From positions 248,001 to 312,000 of the forward strand of contig NZ_MKKX01000020.1 of assembly GCF_002091985.1 (NCBI RefSeq): DNA of 64,000 nucleotides, given 5' to 3'. The position numbers and the translations under genes were made by a program. Source of the DNA: Rhodococcus sp. 1163 (lineage in GTDB: Bacteria > Actinomycetota > Actinomycetes > Mycobacteriales > Mycobacteriaceae). Below, piece after piece: positions 52,102-62,429 of this stretch; within the stretch, counting starts at the first letter, position 1, and every line of letters starts with the position of its first letter. The notes beneath the pieces are model-generated. The model was not told the origin of the DNA, searched no databases, and saw only the letters and a program-made list of their open reading frames with translations.

Positions 52102-52677
52102 TCAGGTGGGAAGTGGGGGGTGAATTCTGTGTCGTTCGTCGGCGAGAATGCCCGGTAATGCAGCAACGAACCCTTCGTGCCAGTCGATCTCTGCCCGCAG
52201 ACGATGTTCGCGATGCTCGAGCGCGTAGGTTTCGGCCAATGTCAGATACGGATGCGCTTGCTCGTTCGCATCGACGGTGGTCCGAAGGAGGTCGTTCAAC
52301 AGTCGGACCCGTTCCGCAATCACCTCGGGTAGGTGGTCGAGCCGGTCGGGGTCGAGCCTGGTCAGAGCCAAATCGAACGGGTCGGGGCGAAGCACGAAGT
52401 TGGACAGGCCCTCGCTTTGCAAGGCTCGCAGCTGCTCGCGCCCACGCTCGGTGATCGCATACACCTGCCGGGCCGGGAAGTTCCCGTCCTGCTCGGTCCG
52501 CACATCCGCGATCAGACCCTCGGCATGAAGTCTCTTCAGCGCACCGTAGAGGCCTCCCACCGAAATATCTGTCCACATCTGCACATGTTCTTCTTCGGCC
52601 AAGAGACGAAGTTGATGACCATGCATCTCGCCTCGTTGCGCGAACGAGCCGAGAATGAACAATCGGATCGAAGACAC
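52102..52677 (-). CDS. PadR-family transcriptional regulator
   Basis: 191 residues from a GTG (VSSIRLFILGSFAQRGEMHGHQLRLLAEEEHVQMWTDISVGGLYGALKRLHAEGLIADVRTEQDGNFPARQVYAITERGREQL). This is the PadR winged helix, followed by a helical effector domain of the PadR-2 type. Frames further upstream lack the motif. It is the first gene of a two-gene unit with the DHA2 pump and is preceded by a direct repeat. Confidence 0.9.
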   Translation of the reverse strand: MSSIRLFILGSFAQRGEMHGHQLRLLAEEEHVQMWTDISVGGLYGALKRLHAEGLIADVRTEQDGNFPARQVYAITERGREQLRALQSEGLSNFVLRPDPFDLALTRLDPDRLDHLPEVIAERVRLLNDLLRTTVDANEQAHPYLTLAETYALEHREHRLRAEIDWHEGFVAALPGILADERHRIHPPLPT

Positions 52678-52678
52678 G

Positions 52679-52700
52679 CGAGTACTCTTGCACGAGTACT
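52679..52700. promoter_or_regulatory. CGAGTACT direct repeat at the padR start
   Basis: CGAGTACT occurs at 52679-52686 and 52693-52700, and the core AGTACT is itself a palindrome. It lies immediately upstream of the padR GTG (52677). A PadR-type regulator could bind here to repress itself and the pump. Confidence 0.45.
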
Positions 52701-52823
52701 TATTCGTGTCAAAATCCGCTTCACCGTCACTGCGGTGCCACTGTGAGGACAACGTCACGTCGGGCTAACTGATGCGTCATCGACGTGAATCGTCCGGTGC
52801 GCATCGTGGGAGTCGTGTTGCCA

Positions 52824-55800
52824 ATGCCCCTCGATATCTCCCCAAGTGATATCTCGATAGTCACGCACACCGTCAAGACGGTATGCGCGTACTGCGGCGT
52901 CGGTTGCGGAATGAAACTTCAGATCGAACAACGCCAGAATCACCCCTCGACCATCACCACCTCGGTCGGTGACAAGTCCCATCCTGCCAATTTCGGGCGC
53001 CTTTGCACCAAGGGCTCGACGACGTCGGACATGCTCGCTGCGCCCGGACGCCTCGACGCCGCGCGTGTACGGGCCAATCGCGGCGATGATCCGCAACCGG
53101 CGGACACGAGAAAAACGATCGAGCGAACGGCGCGGAAGCTGCGCGCACTGATCGACGAGCACGGTCCCGACGCTTTTGCGCTGTATGTCTCGGGACAGAT
53201 GTCCATCGAGGCGCAGTATCTGTCCAACAAGTTGGTCAAGGGTTTCATCGGAACCAATCAGATCGAATCGAACTCTCGCCTCTGCATGGCGAGCGCGGGC
53301 ACCGGTTACAAGCTCTCGCTCGGCGCAGACGGGCCGCCCGGGTCGTACGAGGATTTCGATCATGCCGATGTCTTTTTGGTGACCGGGGCCAACATGGCCG
53401 ACTGTCACCCGATTTTGTTTCTGAGGATGATGGACCGCGTCAAGCGCGGCGCGAAGTTGATCGTCGTCGACCCTCGGCGGAATGCGACTGCAGACAAAGC
53501 CGATCTTCACCTGAAGCTCGCGCCGGGGACGGACTTGGACCTGCTCAACGGAGTGCTACATATCCTGCTGGCGGAGGGGCTGACCGACGACAGATTCATC
53601 GCCGAGTTCACCGATGGCTGGGGCGTCATGGAGGACTTTCTGGCCGACTACATACCGTCTCGCGTGAGTACCAAGACGGGTATCCCCGAGGCCGATCTGT
53701 ACACGGTCGCACGGTGGATCGGCGAGGCAGAGAACTGGATGAGCTGCTGGACAATGGGACTCAATCAGTCTACGCACGGGACGTGGAACACCAATGCCCT
53801 GGTCAATCTGCACTTGGCGACCGGGGCGATCTGCAAACGTGGCAGCGGACCGTTTTCGCTCACCGGCCAACCGAACGCCATGGGCGGCCGCGAAATGGGT
53901 TACATGGGACCGGGTCTTCCCGGCCAGCGGACAGTGCTGATCGACGAGGATCGAGCCTTCGTGGAGGACAGGTGGAACCTCCCATCCGGCACGCTACGTA
54001 CCGATGTCGGTGCGGGCACCATCGACATGTTCTCCCGGATGGCCGACGGGGATATCAAGGCATGTTGGATCATCTGCACCAATCCTGTTGCGTCGGTAGC
54101 TAATCGAAAGACGGTCATCGCAGGCCTCGAGCGGGCCGAATTGGTGATCACCCAGGATGCATTCGCCGACACGGAGACCAATGGCTATGCCGACGTCATC
54201 CTCCCGGCGGCCCTGTGGACAGAGTCCGAGGGCGTCATGATCAATTCCGAACGGAATCTCACTCTTTTCCAGAAGGCCGTGGACGCTCCCGGCCAAGCTC
54301 TGCCGGATTGGCAGATCATCGCGTTGATGGCGTGCGAGCTCGGCTACTCCGATGCGTTCACCTATTCGTGCGCAGAGGAGATATTCGAGGAGATCAAAGA
54401 GTTCTCCAACATCAGGACCGGATACGACTTACGCGGGGTCACCTATGAGCGACTCCGTACGACGCCGCTGCAGTGGCCGTGCCCACCGGACGACGACGAG
54501 GATCGCCACCCGATAAGATACCTCAACGACGGCGTCAGCCAACCTCTGCGCACGCTCGACGACGGCAGTACCCCGCGCCTGTCCTTTCCCACGCCATCAG
54601 GTCGGGCGCAGTTCTTCGCCCGGCCGTCGATGTCACCAGCTGAAATGCCGGACGACGACTATCCCTTCCTGCTCAATACCGGCCGCCTGCAACATCAATG
54701 GCACACGATGACCAAGACCGGGAAAGTGGCGAAGCTCAACAAGCTCAACCCGGGTCCTTTCGTCGAGATCCATCCGCGCGACGCCGAGCGCCTAGGGTGC
54801 GAGTCGGGTGACCGGATCGAGGTCGCGTCGCGCCGCGGGCGGGCGGTACTGCCCGCGCTCGTCAGCGATCGGGTCAGGCCAGGCGACTGCTTCGCACCGT
54901 TCCACTGGAACGATTCGTTCGGTGAATACCTGTCGATAAACGCGGTGACCAACGACGCGGTCGATCCGTACTCACAGCAGCCCGAATTCAAGATCTGTGC
55001 GGTCACTCTGACGAAGGTTCCTGCAGCGCAATCGCAGTCGTATTACGCCCCTGAGCACGGAGGAAATGCCTTGTCGCCGATCGACGCCTTTGCAGACCTC
55101 GTGGGCGAAGTCTCCGGGCCCTCGCTGCCCCTTCCGCTGATCGAGCAACGCTATGTGGCGGGCCTGTTGGCCGGATTACGCACGGACGCCGGGCGGAGTG
55201 CCGCAGGAGTTCCCACTCTGCCGACGACGACGCCATTGTCCGCAGAGACTCACGCCTGGCTCGGCGGCATGCTCGCCGGCTTGTTCTCACGCAGCGCCAC
55301 CACTGCGGCGCCGCAGACACCCGTTCTCGTCGATTCGGCCGGGGATAACAAAGGCAATGACGAACCACCGGTACTCGTACTGTGGGCTTCCCAGACGGGG
55401 ACGGCAGAAGAATTCGCGTCGAGCTGCGTCGAGCATCTCCGGTCGACGGGTCTTCTCGTCGAAGAGCACGTCATGGAGAACTTCGCACCAACCGAGCTGG
55501 TGCGGTACCGCGATGTGCTCCTGATCAGCAGCACTACCGGCGACGGCGACGCCCCCGACAACGGCACGTCCTTCCTCGACGGACTGTCCGGCGACAGCGC
55601 TCCCGATCTGTCCGGAAACAGATTCGCTGTTCTCGCCCTGGGTGATTCGAGCTACGAGGATTTTTGCGGAAATGGTCGACGTCTCGACAGTCGATTCGCT
55701 GAACTGGGCGCGCAGCGTCTGGTGGGACGCGTCGATTGCGAGCCGGAATTCGAGGAAGCGGCGTCGGTATGGCTGGACCGCGTGGTATCCAGACTGGGCA

Positions 55801-56984
55801 CACCGCCGCCGATGCAACCCGCCGCCTCCACTGGAACCACGTTGGCTACCGCTACGCTCATCCCGACTTACGGGAAGAAGGCACCGCTGGCAACGGCTCT
55901 GGTGCGCAACACTGTTCTGACGGTGACCGGGTCGCGAAAGGATGTCCGCCAGTTCGGATTCCACCTCCCCGACGGCACGTTGAGCTACGAGGCAGGCGAT
56001 GCGCTCGGTGTGTGGCCGCGCAACAGCGTCGCACTGGTGGACGAGTGGCTCGAATTGACGGAGCTCGACGGCGATAGCGTCGTAGACATCGCCGGGCACG
56101 ATGCGATGCCTCTTCGCAACGCCCTACGTGAGCGGTTGGAGATCGCAAAAATTTCCCCGGATCTATTGAAGTTCATCCACTCCCGCACGCGCGACGACGA
56201 CCTGGAACGCTTGTTGATGCCGGAGAGCAAGAAGGACCTGCAGGATTGGATCTGGGGCCGTCAGTCGGTCGACGTCCTGACGCATCTTCCGGTGCGGGCG
56301 GGAATCGACGAATGGCTCAGTGTCCTCAAACCGCTTCAGCCGCGGCTCTATTCGATCTCTTCGAGTCCCAAGGAGAATCCGCGGGAAGTGCAGCTGACAG
56401 TGTCCACAGTGCGTTACAACATCCATGGCGTCCCTCGACGCGGTGTCTGCTCGACGTATCTGGCCGATCACGCCGAAGGTGAAGAGGTCGGCATTTTCGT
56501 GCAGAAGTCGGCGCACTTCAAACCACCGGAGGACCCGACCGCGCCGATGATCATGGTCGGGCCCGGCACCGGCGTCGCCCCGTTCCGCGCCTTCCTGTAC
56601 GAGCGTCGGGCACGCGGACACACCGGACCGAACTGGTTGTTCTTCGGCGAACAGCATGCCTCCACGGACTTCTACTATCGCGAGGAACTGACCACGATGC
56701 TCGACGACGGGTCGCTGAGCCGGCTCGATCTGGCTTTCTCACGTGATCAGAGCGCGAAGGTCTACGTGCAGGATCGTATGAGCGAACATGGTGCTCAGCT
56801 GTGGGAGTGGCTCCAGCGTGGTGCGCACTTCTACGTGTGCGGCGATGCTTCACGAATGGCAAAAGACGTCGACAGTGCCTTGAAAGGCATTGTTGCTCAA
56901 CATGGTCGGCTCGCGCCCGCCAGCGCAGAGGCTTACGTCAAAGCGTTGGCGGCAGAAAAGCGTTACGTGCGGGACGTGTACTGA
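52824..56984 (+). CDS. Single-chain assimilatory nitrate reductase fused to sulfite-reductase-type flavoprotein
   Basis: About 1386 residues. Residues 1-740 are a molybdopterin oxidoreductase of the NasA/NarB type with an N-terminal [4Fe-4S] site ([11 protein letters not shown] and RLCTKG) and a C-terminal domain [35 protein letters not shown]. From about 849 a flavodoxin domain ([33 protein letters not shown]) and then a CysJ-like FAD/NADPH reductase ([39 protein letters not shown]) run to the end, KRYVRDVY. The fusion could take electrons from NADPH to nitrate in one chain. Nitrate as substrate is inferred. An earlier GTG (52785) is possible. Confidence 0.9.
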   Translation: MPLDISPSDISIVTHTVKTVCAYCGVGCGMKLQIEQRQNHPSTITTSVGDKSHPANFGRLCTKGSTTSDMLAAPGRLDAARVRANRGDDPQPADTRKTIERTARKLRALIDEHGPDAFALYVSGQMSIEAQYLSNKLVKGFIGTNQIESNSRLCMASAGTGYKLSLGADGPPGSYEDFDHADVFLVTGANMADCHPILFLRMMDRVKRGAKLIVVDPRRNATADKADLHLKLAPGTDLDLLNGVLHILLAEGLTDDRFIAEFTDGWGVMEDFLADYIPSRVSTKTGIPEADLYTVARWIGEAENWMSCWTMGLNQSTHGTWNTNALVNLHLATGAICKRGSGPFSLTGQPNAMGGREMGYMGPGLPGQRTVLIDEDRAFVEDRWNLPSGTLRTDVGAGTIDMFSRMADGDIKACWIICTNPVASVANRKTVIAGLERAELVITQDAFADTETNGYADVILPAALWTESEGVMINSERNLTLFQKAVDAPGQALPDWQIIALMACELGYSDAFTYSCAEEIFEEIKEFSNIRTGYDLRGVTYERLRTTPLQWPCPPDDDEDRHPIRYLNDGVSQPLRTLDDGSTPRLSFPTPSGRAQFFARPSMSPAEMPDDDYPFLLNTGRLQHQWHTMTKTGKVAKLNKLNPGPFVEIHPRDAERLGCESGDRIEVASRRGRAVLPALVSDRVRPGDCFAPFHWNDSFGEYLSINAVTNDAVDPYSQQPEFKICAVTLTKVPAAQSQSYYAPEHGGNALSPIDAFADLVGEVSGPSLPLPLIEQRYVAGLLAGLRTDAGRSAAGVPTLPTTTPLSAETHAWLGGMLAGLFSRSATTAAPQTPVLVDSAGDNKGNDEPPVLVLWASQTGTAEEFASSCVEHLRSTGLLVEEHVMENFAPTELVRYRDVLLISSTTGDGDAPDNGTSFLDGLSGDSAPDLSGNRFAVLALGDSSYEDFCGNGRRLDSRFAELGAQRLVGRVDCEPEFEEAASVWLDRVVSRLGTPPPMQPAASTGTTLATATLIPTYGKKAPLATALVRNTVLTVTGSRKDVRQFGFHLPDGTLSYEAGDALGVWPRNSVALVDEWLELTELDGDSVVDIAGHDAMPLRNALRERLEIAKISPDLLKFIHSRTRDDDLERLLMPESKKDLQDWIWGRQSVDVLTHLPVRAGIDEWLSVLKPLQPRLYSISSSPKENPREVQLTVSTVRYNIHGVPRRGVCSTYLADHAEGEEVGIFVQKSAHFKPPEDPTAPMIMVGPGTGVAPFRAFLYERRARGHTGPNWLFFGEQHASTDFYYREELTTMLDDGSLSRLDLAFSRDQSAKVYVQDRMSEHGAQLWEWLQRGAHFYVCGDASRMAKDVDSALKGIVAQHGRLAPASAEAYVKALAAEKRYVRDVY

Positions 56985-57019
56985 CTATCCGTCGTGTTCT
57001 GACGCAACCTGGCTGATCG

Positions 57020-57613
57020 TCAGTCCGGGATTGCTGCCACGTCGGGGGCGACGACGCCGAACAGATCTGCGATCGACGCCAGGCTCGCGGCCTGGAGTGC
57101 GCCGGCGTCGACGCCGCCCGCACCGGGCAACGATCGGGTGGCTGTGGTGCTGGCGACGACTGTCGGACTGTAGCCCAGGCTGAACGCTCCCCGGGCGGTG
57201 GAGTTGACACACATATGTGTCATAAATCCGGCGAGCAGCAGATTTTCCACCCCGAGCGCACGCAATCTCTCGTCGAGGTCGGTACTCACGAACGAGTTCG
57301 GGTAGTTCTTCACGATCACCGATTCATCGCCGCGGGGAGCGACTCGCTCGACGATCTGACCGATGTCGGCGCTGATGTCGTACGGACTTCCTACCCCGGC
57401 GTCGTGCATGATGTGGAAGATCGGGGTACCAGCGCTGCGCGCCCGGTCGAGTAGGTCAGCAGCGGCATCCAATGCAGGTCGAACGCCGACGAGTTCCAAG
57501 ACACCCTGGGTGTAAGTGTTTTGAAGATCGATCATGATCAAGGCCGAATCGGCGAGCGCAGACGGCACGTCGGGCATTCCGGTCAGTTGGCGAAGTGTCA
57601 CGTTGTCGGTCAT
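57020..57613 (-). CDS. Isochorismatase-family cysteine hydrolase
   Basis: 197 residues. The triad Asp-Lys-Cys is visible: ALIMIDLQNTYTQG (Asp), SVIVKNYPNSFVSTDL (Lys) and LLAGFMTHMCVNSTARGAFSLGY (Cys). Such enzymes cleave isochorismate, nicotinamide or other amides. No menaquinone, siderophore or NAD gene is adjacent, so the substrate remains unknown. ATG 57613 was chosen over longer frames; it has a purine-rich AGGAGGATG in front. Confidence 0.88.
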   Translation of the reverse strand: MTDNVTLRQLTGMPDVPSALADSALIMIDLQNTYTQGVLELVGVRPALDAAADLLDRARSAGTPIFHIMHDAGVGSPYDISADIGQIVERVAPRGDESVIVKNYPNSFVSTDLDERLRALGVENLLLAGFMTHMCVNSTARGAFSLGYSPTVVASTTATRSLPGAGGVDAGALQAASLASIADLFGVVAPDVAAIPD

Positions 57614-57702
57614 TCTTACATCCTCCTGGATGCTCGGAACTCGGACACCGAACCTAAATCCGCGCACGTTGCTTCCCCGTTGCAACCCGCGCCGATCGAG
57701 CG

Positions 57703-58581
57703 TCAGGCCAGCAAACCCGCAGTTCGAAGCGCTGCCCGGACGTCCTCGTAATGCCACTCGTCGAGCGGAACCAGAGGAAGCCTGATGCCTCCGGGCATCA
57801 ATCCCATCTCCGCCAGCGCCCACTTCACGGGAATGGGGTTCGGTTCGGCGAACAAGGCCGTGTGCAGGCCGACGAGCTTCGCATCGATTTCCGACGCACC
57901 TTCTGAGTCACCGGCCAGCGCAGCTGCACACATCCGAGCCATCGCCTCCGGTGCAACGTTCGCGGTCACCGAGATGTTGCCGTGGAAACCGGCCAACATG
58001 CTGGCTCTGGCCGTACCGTCGTCACCCGAATACAAAGCGAATTCTCCGAGTTCGAGAGCAACCAATTCGCGGACGCGATCCAGGTCGCCTGCGGCCTCTT
58101 TCAGGCCGACGATGTTCGGGATCTCCGCGAGCCTGGAGACAGTCGAGGGCAGCATGTCGCACCCGGTACGCGAGGGGACGTTGTACAGGTATTGAGGGAT
58201 GTCGACGGCTTCTGCGACCGCACGGAAGTGCCGGTACAGACCTTCTTGCGGGGGCTTGTTGTAGTACGGAGTAACCAGAAGCGCACCATCGGCTCCGGCG
58301 GCCTTGGCAGCCCGGGTGAGGTGAATCGCCTCGGACGTCGAATTCGCGCCGGTTCCCGCAATGACCGGAATCCGCCCGGCAACCACGTTGATGGTTTCTC
58401 GAATGATCTCGGTGTGCTCGGCCACCGAGAGCGTCGACGATTCGCCGGTCGTTCCAGCTGCAACGATCGCCGAGGTTCCGCCGCTGACCTGGCGCTCGAC
58501 TAGTTCAGCGAACGATGCATGGTCGATCTCGCCGTTATCGGTCATAGGCGTGACAATTGCAACGATGCTTCCGATGATCAC
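57703..58581 (-). CDS. dapA: 4-hydroxy-tetrahydrodipicolinate synthase, gammaproteobacterial-type
   Basis: 292 residues from a GTG (VIIGSIVAIVTPMTDNGEID). The Schiff-base lysine is in IVGLKEAAGDL and the catalytic Tyr in LYNVPSRTGCD. Long blocks (IVAIVTPM, GTSAIV-x2-GTTGES, GRIPVIAGTGAN, VTPYYNKPPQEGLYRHF, PNPIPVKWAL) match E. coli DapA much better than the actinobacterial type recalled from M. tuberculosis. It makes the first lysine/diaminopimelate intermediate. A second, native dapA is expected elsewhere. Confidence 0.9.
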   Translation of the reverse strand: MIIGSIVAIVTPMTDNGEIDHASFAELVERQVSGGTSAIVAAGTTGESSTLSVAEHTEIIRETINVVAGRIPVIAGTGANSTSEAIHLTRAAKAAGADGALLVTPYYNKPPQEGLYRHFRAVAEAVDIPQYLYNVPSRTGCDMLPSTVSRLAEIPNIVGLKEAAGDLDRVRELVALELGEFALYSGDDGTARASMLAGFHGNISVTANVAPEAMARMCAAALAGDSEGASEIDAKLVGLHTALFAEPNPIPVKWALAEMGLMPGGIRLPLVPLDEWHYEDVRAALRTAGLLA

Positions 58582-58792
58582 AGCGTGACGCCTTCCGTCC
58601 AGAGTTCGATCTACGTCGGGAATGGTAGACGAACGCAGCGATGCCCGGGCTTCGGCCATCGCGGCCAGTGGATCGCGGCGTCGCTGGGCGGGCCGAATCC
58701 GGTCGTTGTGGTTGACTTGAATTCAACCGAAGGGGCCCTGTGAACCAGCTCAACGTCGCAGCCACAACGCGGCCGCTCGAAAGCGCGAAACC

Positions 58793-59965
58793 ATGATCGT
58801 CGACCCAACCACCCTCGCCTCGAAAGATCGCGAACTCTCCGAGCCCGAGGGCCCGATGGTCGTGTGGACCGAGAACGGGCAGGAGCGCTCGGCGCGGTGG
58901 CGTTCGGAGAACAACGCCCCACCACCGAAGGCCATCCACATCATCGGCGACGACATCACCGCCGATGTCGCATACAAGCGGGCGTCGATCGGTGAGTCCT
59001 TACTCTGGCGTGGCGATTTCAACAATGCACGCCAATTGCTGAAGGCGATCACCCGGCGAGCCGAGCCACGGGCACGACGGCCGTCGTCCACTCCGGCGGA
59101 AGACTTTCATCTCCACCGCCAGGATCAGGCGCGGCGTGCGCGCACTCTCGGAATGCTGCTCGTCGAACTCGATTCGAATTTTGTTCTCGACTACGGCAGA
59201 GCACCCGACGTCGGGCTCGCAGCCCGTGAGGTCTACGGCGAGGCCTCGACGCCCTCGCTGTTGTCTCTTCGAGAACTGCTCAGTCTCATCGGCGCACACG
59301 AATGGCGACGCAAGGGTGTTCGCATTCCCGCACTGGACGCCACCATCGAGCCACACTTCGGCGTCTTCTCGCCACTGCGTGGCGAATACGTGCAGCTCGT
59401 GGCGAACACTCCCCTTCCCGACGGAACGACCACGGCCTTCGACATCGGTACCGGCACAGGCGTTTTGGCTGCTGTCCTGGCACGACGCGGTGTCACCGAC
59501 ATCGTCGCGACGGATCGGGACCCACGGGCGGTTGCGTGCGCCACCTCCAATCTCGAGCGACTGGGTTTCGCCGACAGCGTCGACGTGCAGCTCACCGACA
59601 TCTTTCCTGCCGGACGCGCATCCCTGGTGGTGTGCAATCCGCCGTGGATTCCCACGAAGCCGACCTCGGGGATAGAACATGCGATCTACGACCCGGGAAG
59701 CCGCATGCTGCGTGCTTTCCTGGATCGGCTTCCCAAACATCTCGAACCCGGCGGCGAGGCCTGGCTGGTGATCTCAGATCTGGCGGAACTCCTCGGGCTC
59801 GCGACACGCGAGGACCTCCTCGCGGCAATCGACCGCGCCGGCCTGGAAGTACTCGGCAGAACAGACACCGCGCCGACGCATTCCCGTGCGCGTGACACCG
59901 ACGATCTCTTTCACGCCGCGCGGTCACGCGAGACGACGTCCCTGTGGCGGCTGGCTGCGCGCTGA
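58793..59965 (+). CDS. Class I SAM-dependent methyltransferase, HemK/PrmC-like
   Basis: 390 residues. The catalytic half (about 170-390) has the SAM motif FDIGTGTGVLAAVLARRG, an acidic strand end ATDRDPRAVACATSNLERLG and the NPPW motif (VVCNPPWIPTKP), the NPPY-type signature of N-methyltransferases acting on amide or exocyclic amino groups. The N-terminal 170 residues are a helical substrate domain unlike PrmC. Related actinobacterial proteins may modify RNA, DNA or protein; the substrate is open. Confidence 0.82.
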   Translation: MIVDPTTLASKDRELSEPEGPMVVWTENGQERSARWRSENNAPPPKAIHIIGDDITADVAYKRASIGESLLWRGDFNNARQLLKAITRRAEPRARRPSSTPAEDFHLHRQDQARRARTLGMLLVELDSNFVLDYGRAPDVGLAAREVYGEASTPSLLSLRELLSLIGAHEWRRKGVRIPALDATIEPHFGVFSPLRGEYVQLVANTPLPDGTTTAFDIGTGTGVLAAVLARRGVTDIVATDRDPRAVACATSNLERLGFADSVDVQLTDIFPAGRASLVVCNPPWIPTKPTSGIEHAIYDPGSRMLRAFLDRLPKHLEPGGEAWLVISDLAELLGLATREDLLAAIDRAGLEVLGRTDTAPTHSRARDTDDLFHAARSRETTSLWRLAAR

Positions 59966-59983
59966 CCGACCGACCTGGTCATC

Positions 59984-60934
59984 TCATCCGTGCCGCCTGC
60001 GGTATTCCGCTTCGGCCCCGGGATGAAGAGGGATGGCGCCGGTCATGACGAGCGACCGAGCGTCGAGGAATTGGCTACCGATCGCCTGTCGGGGAACCAG
60101 CGAGGACGACTGATCGAGCAGCAGGCTCACCAATCCCGCCACAGTCCGATCCGGCACGTCCGGGTGGGCCAGCAGCAGGTTCGGGATTCCGACGGTCGTC
60201 ACTTCCGGATGTTCGCCGTACACGTTCGCCGGCACCAGCACCGATTCGTACGCGGTCCCGAACTCACGCCGCAAGTCTGCGACCACGGCGCCCAGATCGA
60301 GTAACCGGATCGCCATCGGCGGGTCGGCGAACGCCGGGGTCGGCAATCCCCCAGCCCACATCACGGCGTCGATCTCGTTGTCGGACAACGCGTGTGCCGC
60401 GGAACTCATCGACATCTGGACTTCACGGACCGCACCGGGACCGGACAAACCCGTCGCGTCGAAGATACGCTGGGACACCAGGGTGGCACCGGATCCCGGG
60501 GCGCCGACGCTCACCGGCCGCCCCCGCAGATCACTTACCGTCTCGATGCCCGAGTCGGCTCGCACCGCAACCTGGAAGTAGTTCTCGTAGACGCATCCCA
60601 CCGCCGCCAAATCTCGACTCGGATGGCTGTAGGCGGCGTCGGCCAACGTAAGTGCCAGCTCGGCACGTCGGCAGTCCAAGGCTTCCAGGTTGTCGAGGGA
60701 GCCCGCCGTCGTCAGCGGAACGACCTCCGCCGTAGCCGTCGAGGCTGCCGCGTCGGCGAGCAGGCCCGAGAACTCCCAGAAGAAACCTCCGACCTCACCT
60801 GATGCGAGGCGGAGTTGCGGTGGAGGATCCGACGCGCAGGCAGTGCCCGCCGCGGCGGCGCTCACAGCCAGCAGTCCCGCCCGCAGCGCGGCTCTGCGGG
60901 AGAGCAACGCTGCGGGCGGGACCATGTTCGTCAC
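59984..60934 (-). CDS. TAXI-family TRAP-type substrate-binding lipoprotein
   Basis: 316 residues with a basic, twin-Arg-like N-terminus (SRRAALRAGLLAVSAAAAGTACASD), where AGTAC is a lipobox. The mature part shows TAXI features: RLASGEVGGFFWEFSGLLADA, TTAGSLDNLEALDCRRAELALTLADAAY and DLRGRPVSVGAPGSGATLVSQRIFDA. TAXI proteins normally serve TRAP transporters with DctQM subunits, which are absent. It is last in an apparent operon with a histidine kinase and an MHS carrier, 16 bases after the latter. Confidence 0.9.
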   Translation of the reverse strand: MTNMVPPAALLSRRAALRAGLLAVSAAAAGTACASDPPPQLRLASGEVGGFFWEFSGLLADAAASTATAEVVPLTTAGSLDNLEALDCRRAELALTLADAAYSHPSRDLAAVGCVYENYFQVAVRADSGIETVSDLRGRPVSVGAPGSGATLVSQRIFDATGLSGPGAVREVQMSMSSAAHALSDNEIDAVMWAGGLPTPAFADPPMAIRLLDLGAVVADLRREFGTAYESVLVPANVYGEHPEVTTVGIPNLLLAHPDVPDRTVAGLVSLLLDQSSSLVPRQAIGSQFLDARSLVMTGAIPLHPGAEAEYRRRHG

Positions 60935-60950
60935 TGTAAGGCGTGGCAGA

Positions 60951-62315
60951 TCACTCGAACGCTCGACCCTGCTCCCGGTCGAGGACGGTCTCGGACTTGT
61001 TCCGCAGAACGAAGATGTAGACCAGCAGCGATACTGCGATCACCACCGTCACGTAGACGATGAACCAGGTGACCTGCCCGCTGTTCTTCGCTGCCTGGTA
61101 GATCAGCGGGGCTGTGCCGCCGAATGCAGAGTTGGCGAGCGCGTAGCCGAGCCCGACGCCGAGTGCACGCACGTGAGAGGGGAACAACTCGGCTTTGACG
61201 ATCGCGTTGATCGAGGTGTAGCCGGTCAAGATGACGTAACCCACGCACACCAGGGTCACCGACGCGAAGACGGACGTCGCCGTCGGCAGATACGTGATGA
61301 GGAAGTAGGTGTACAGCACGCCGCCGATTCCGAAGAAAACGAGGAGCGGTTTGCGACCCACCTTGTCGCTGATCATCCCACCGATCGGCTGCAGAAGCAT
61401 GAGGAAGACCAGGCCGAAGAGGTTGATCCACGTTCCGGTCATCCCCCGGTCCTCGTACGCGGTCCTGATCATCGAGGGCGCGTTGACGCTGTAGGTGTAG
61501 AACGCGATGGTGCCACCGGCCGTCACCAAGAAGCAGACGAGAAGTGCGCGCCAATGGTTGCTGAGAAGCTCCCTCATCGAACCGGAGGCTCGATCAACTC
61601 CGCTGCGAACGGCGGCGAGCTGATCCTTCGTCAGCGATTCGTCCATGCTGCGCCGCAGCCAGAAGACGACCACGGCCGCGACACCGCCGATGAAAAACGC
61701 GATGCGCCAGCCGAATTCCTCCATCTGCCCGCGATCGAGAAACACCTGCATGATCAACAGGGTCACCTGCGCGAGAACATGCCCGCCGACCAGCGTCACG
61801 TACTGGAACGAGGAGAAGAAGCCACGACGCTCACGGGTGGCTGCCTCGGACATGTAGGTCGCCGACGCACCGTACTCACCGCCGGTGGCGAAGCCCTGGA
61901 CCAGACGGCTCAGAATGAGGATGATCGCCGCCCATACTCCGATGCTCTCCCGTCCCGGGGTGAGTGAGATGACCAGCGAGCACGCGGCCATCAACGAGAC
62001 ACTGAACGTGAGTGCAGCGCGTCGACCGTTCCTGTCCGCGTAGCGGCCGAAGAACCACGAGCCGACCGGTCGCATCAGGAAGGTGACCGCGAAGATCGCG
62101 TACACGTAGAGGGTCGAGTTCTTGTCCGCCGAATCGAAGAACTGATTCTCGAAGTACGTCGCAAAGACGGTGTAGACGTACACGTCGTACCACTCGACGA
62201 GATTGCCCGACGATCCCCGCAACGTGTTGTAGACGGCGCGACGGGTGGCAGCGGGAGAGGAGACAGTCGGGGTCGGGCGCGACGGATCGGCGATCGAGGT
62301 GGCCTCGTTGGCCAT
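60951..62315 (-). CDS. MFS metabolite:H+ symporter, KgtP-like
   Basis: 454 residues from ATG 62315 (MANEATSIADPSRPTPTVSS). Twelve membrane helices are predicted. Motifs are NLVEWYDVYVYTVFATYFENQFF (helix 1, MHS-type), GRYADRNGRR (motif A) and LIRGFATGGEYGAS-like LVQGFATGGEYGASATYMSEAA. MHS carriers import 2-oxoglutarate, citrate, proline or shikimate; a dicarboxylate is favoured by similarity to KgtP. The gene lies between the histidine kinase and the TAXI lipoprotein, same strand. Confidence 0.92.
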   Translation of the reverse strand: MANEATSIADPSRPTPTVSSPAATRRAVYNTLRGSSGNLVEWYDVYVYTVFATYFENQFFDSADKNSTLYVYAIFAVTFLMRPVGSWFFGRYADRNGRRAALTFSVSLMAACSLVISLTPGRESIGVWAAIILILSRLVQGFATGGEYGASATYMSEAATRERRGFFSSFQYVTLVGGHVLAQVTLLIMQVFLDRGQMEEFGWRIAFFIGGVAAVVVFWLRRSMDESLTKDQLAAVRSGVDRASGSMRELLSNHWRALLVCFLVTAGGTIAFYTYSVNAPSMIRTAYEDRGMTGTWINLFGLVFLMLLQPIGGMISDKVGRKPLLVFFGIGGVLYTYFLITYLPTATSVFASVTLVCVGYVILTGYTSINAIVKAELFPSHVRALGVGLGYALANSAFGGTAPLIYQAAKNSGQVTWFIVYVTVVIAVSLLVYIFVLRNKSETVLDREQGRAFE

Positions 62316-62429
62316 GGGCTGGTCCTTCCACAGAGTGCTGTTGGGCGGATTGCCATGGAGCGAAGCGGCAACCGGAGTCCCCATACTGTGACCGCAGGCA
62401 CAGCCCAAAACCAAGCTGTTCCGACTTTC

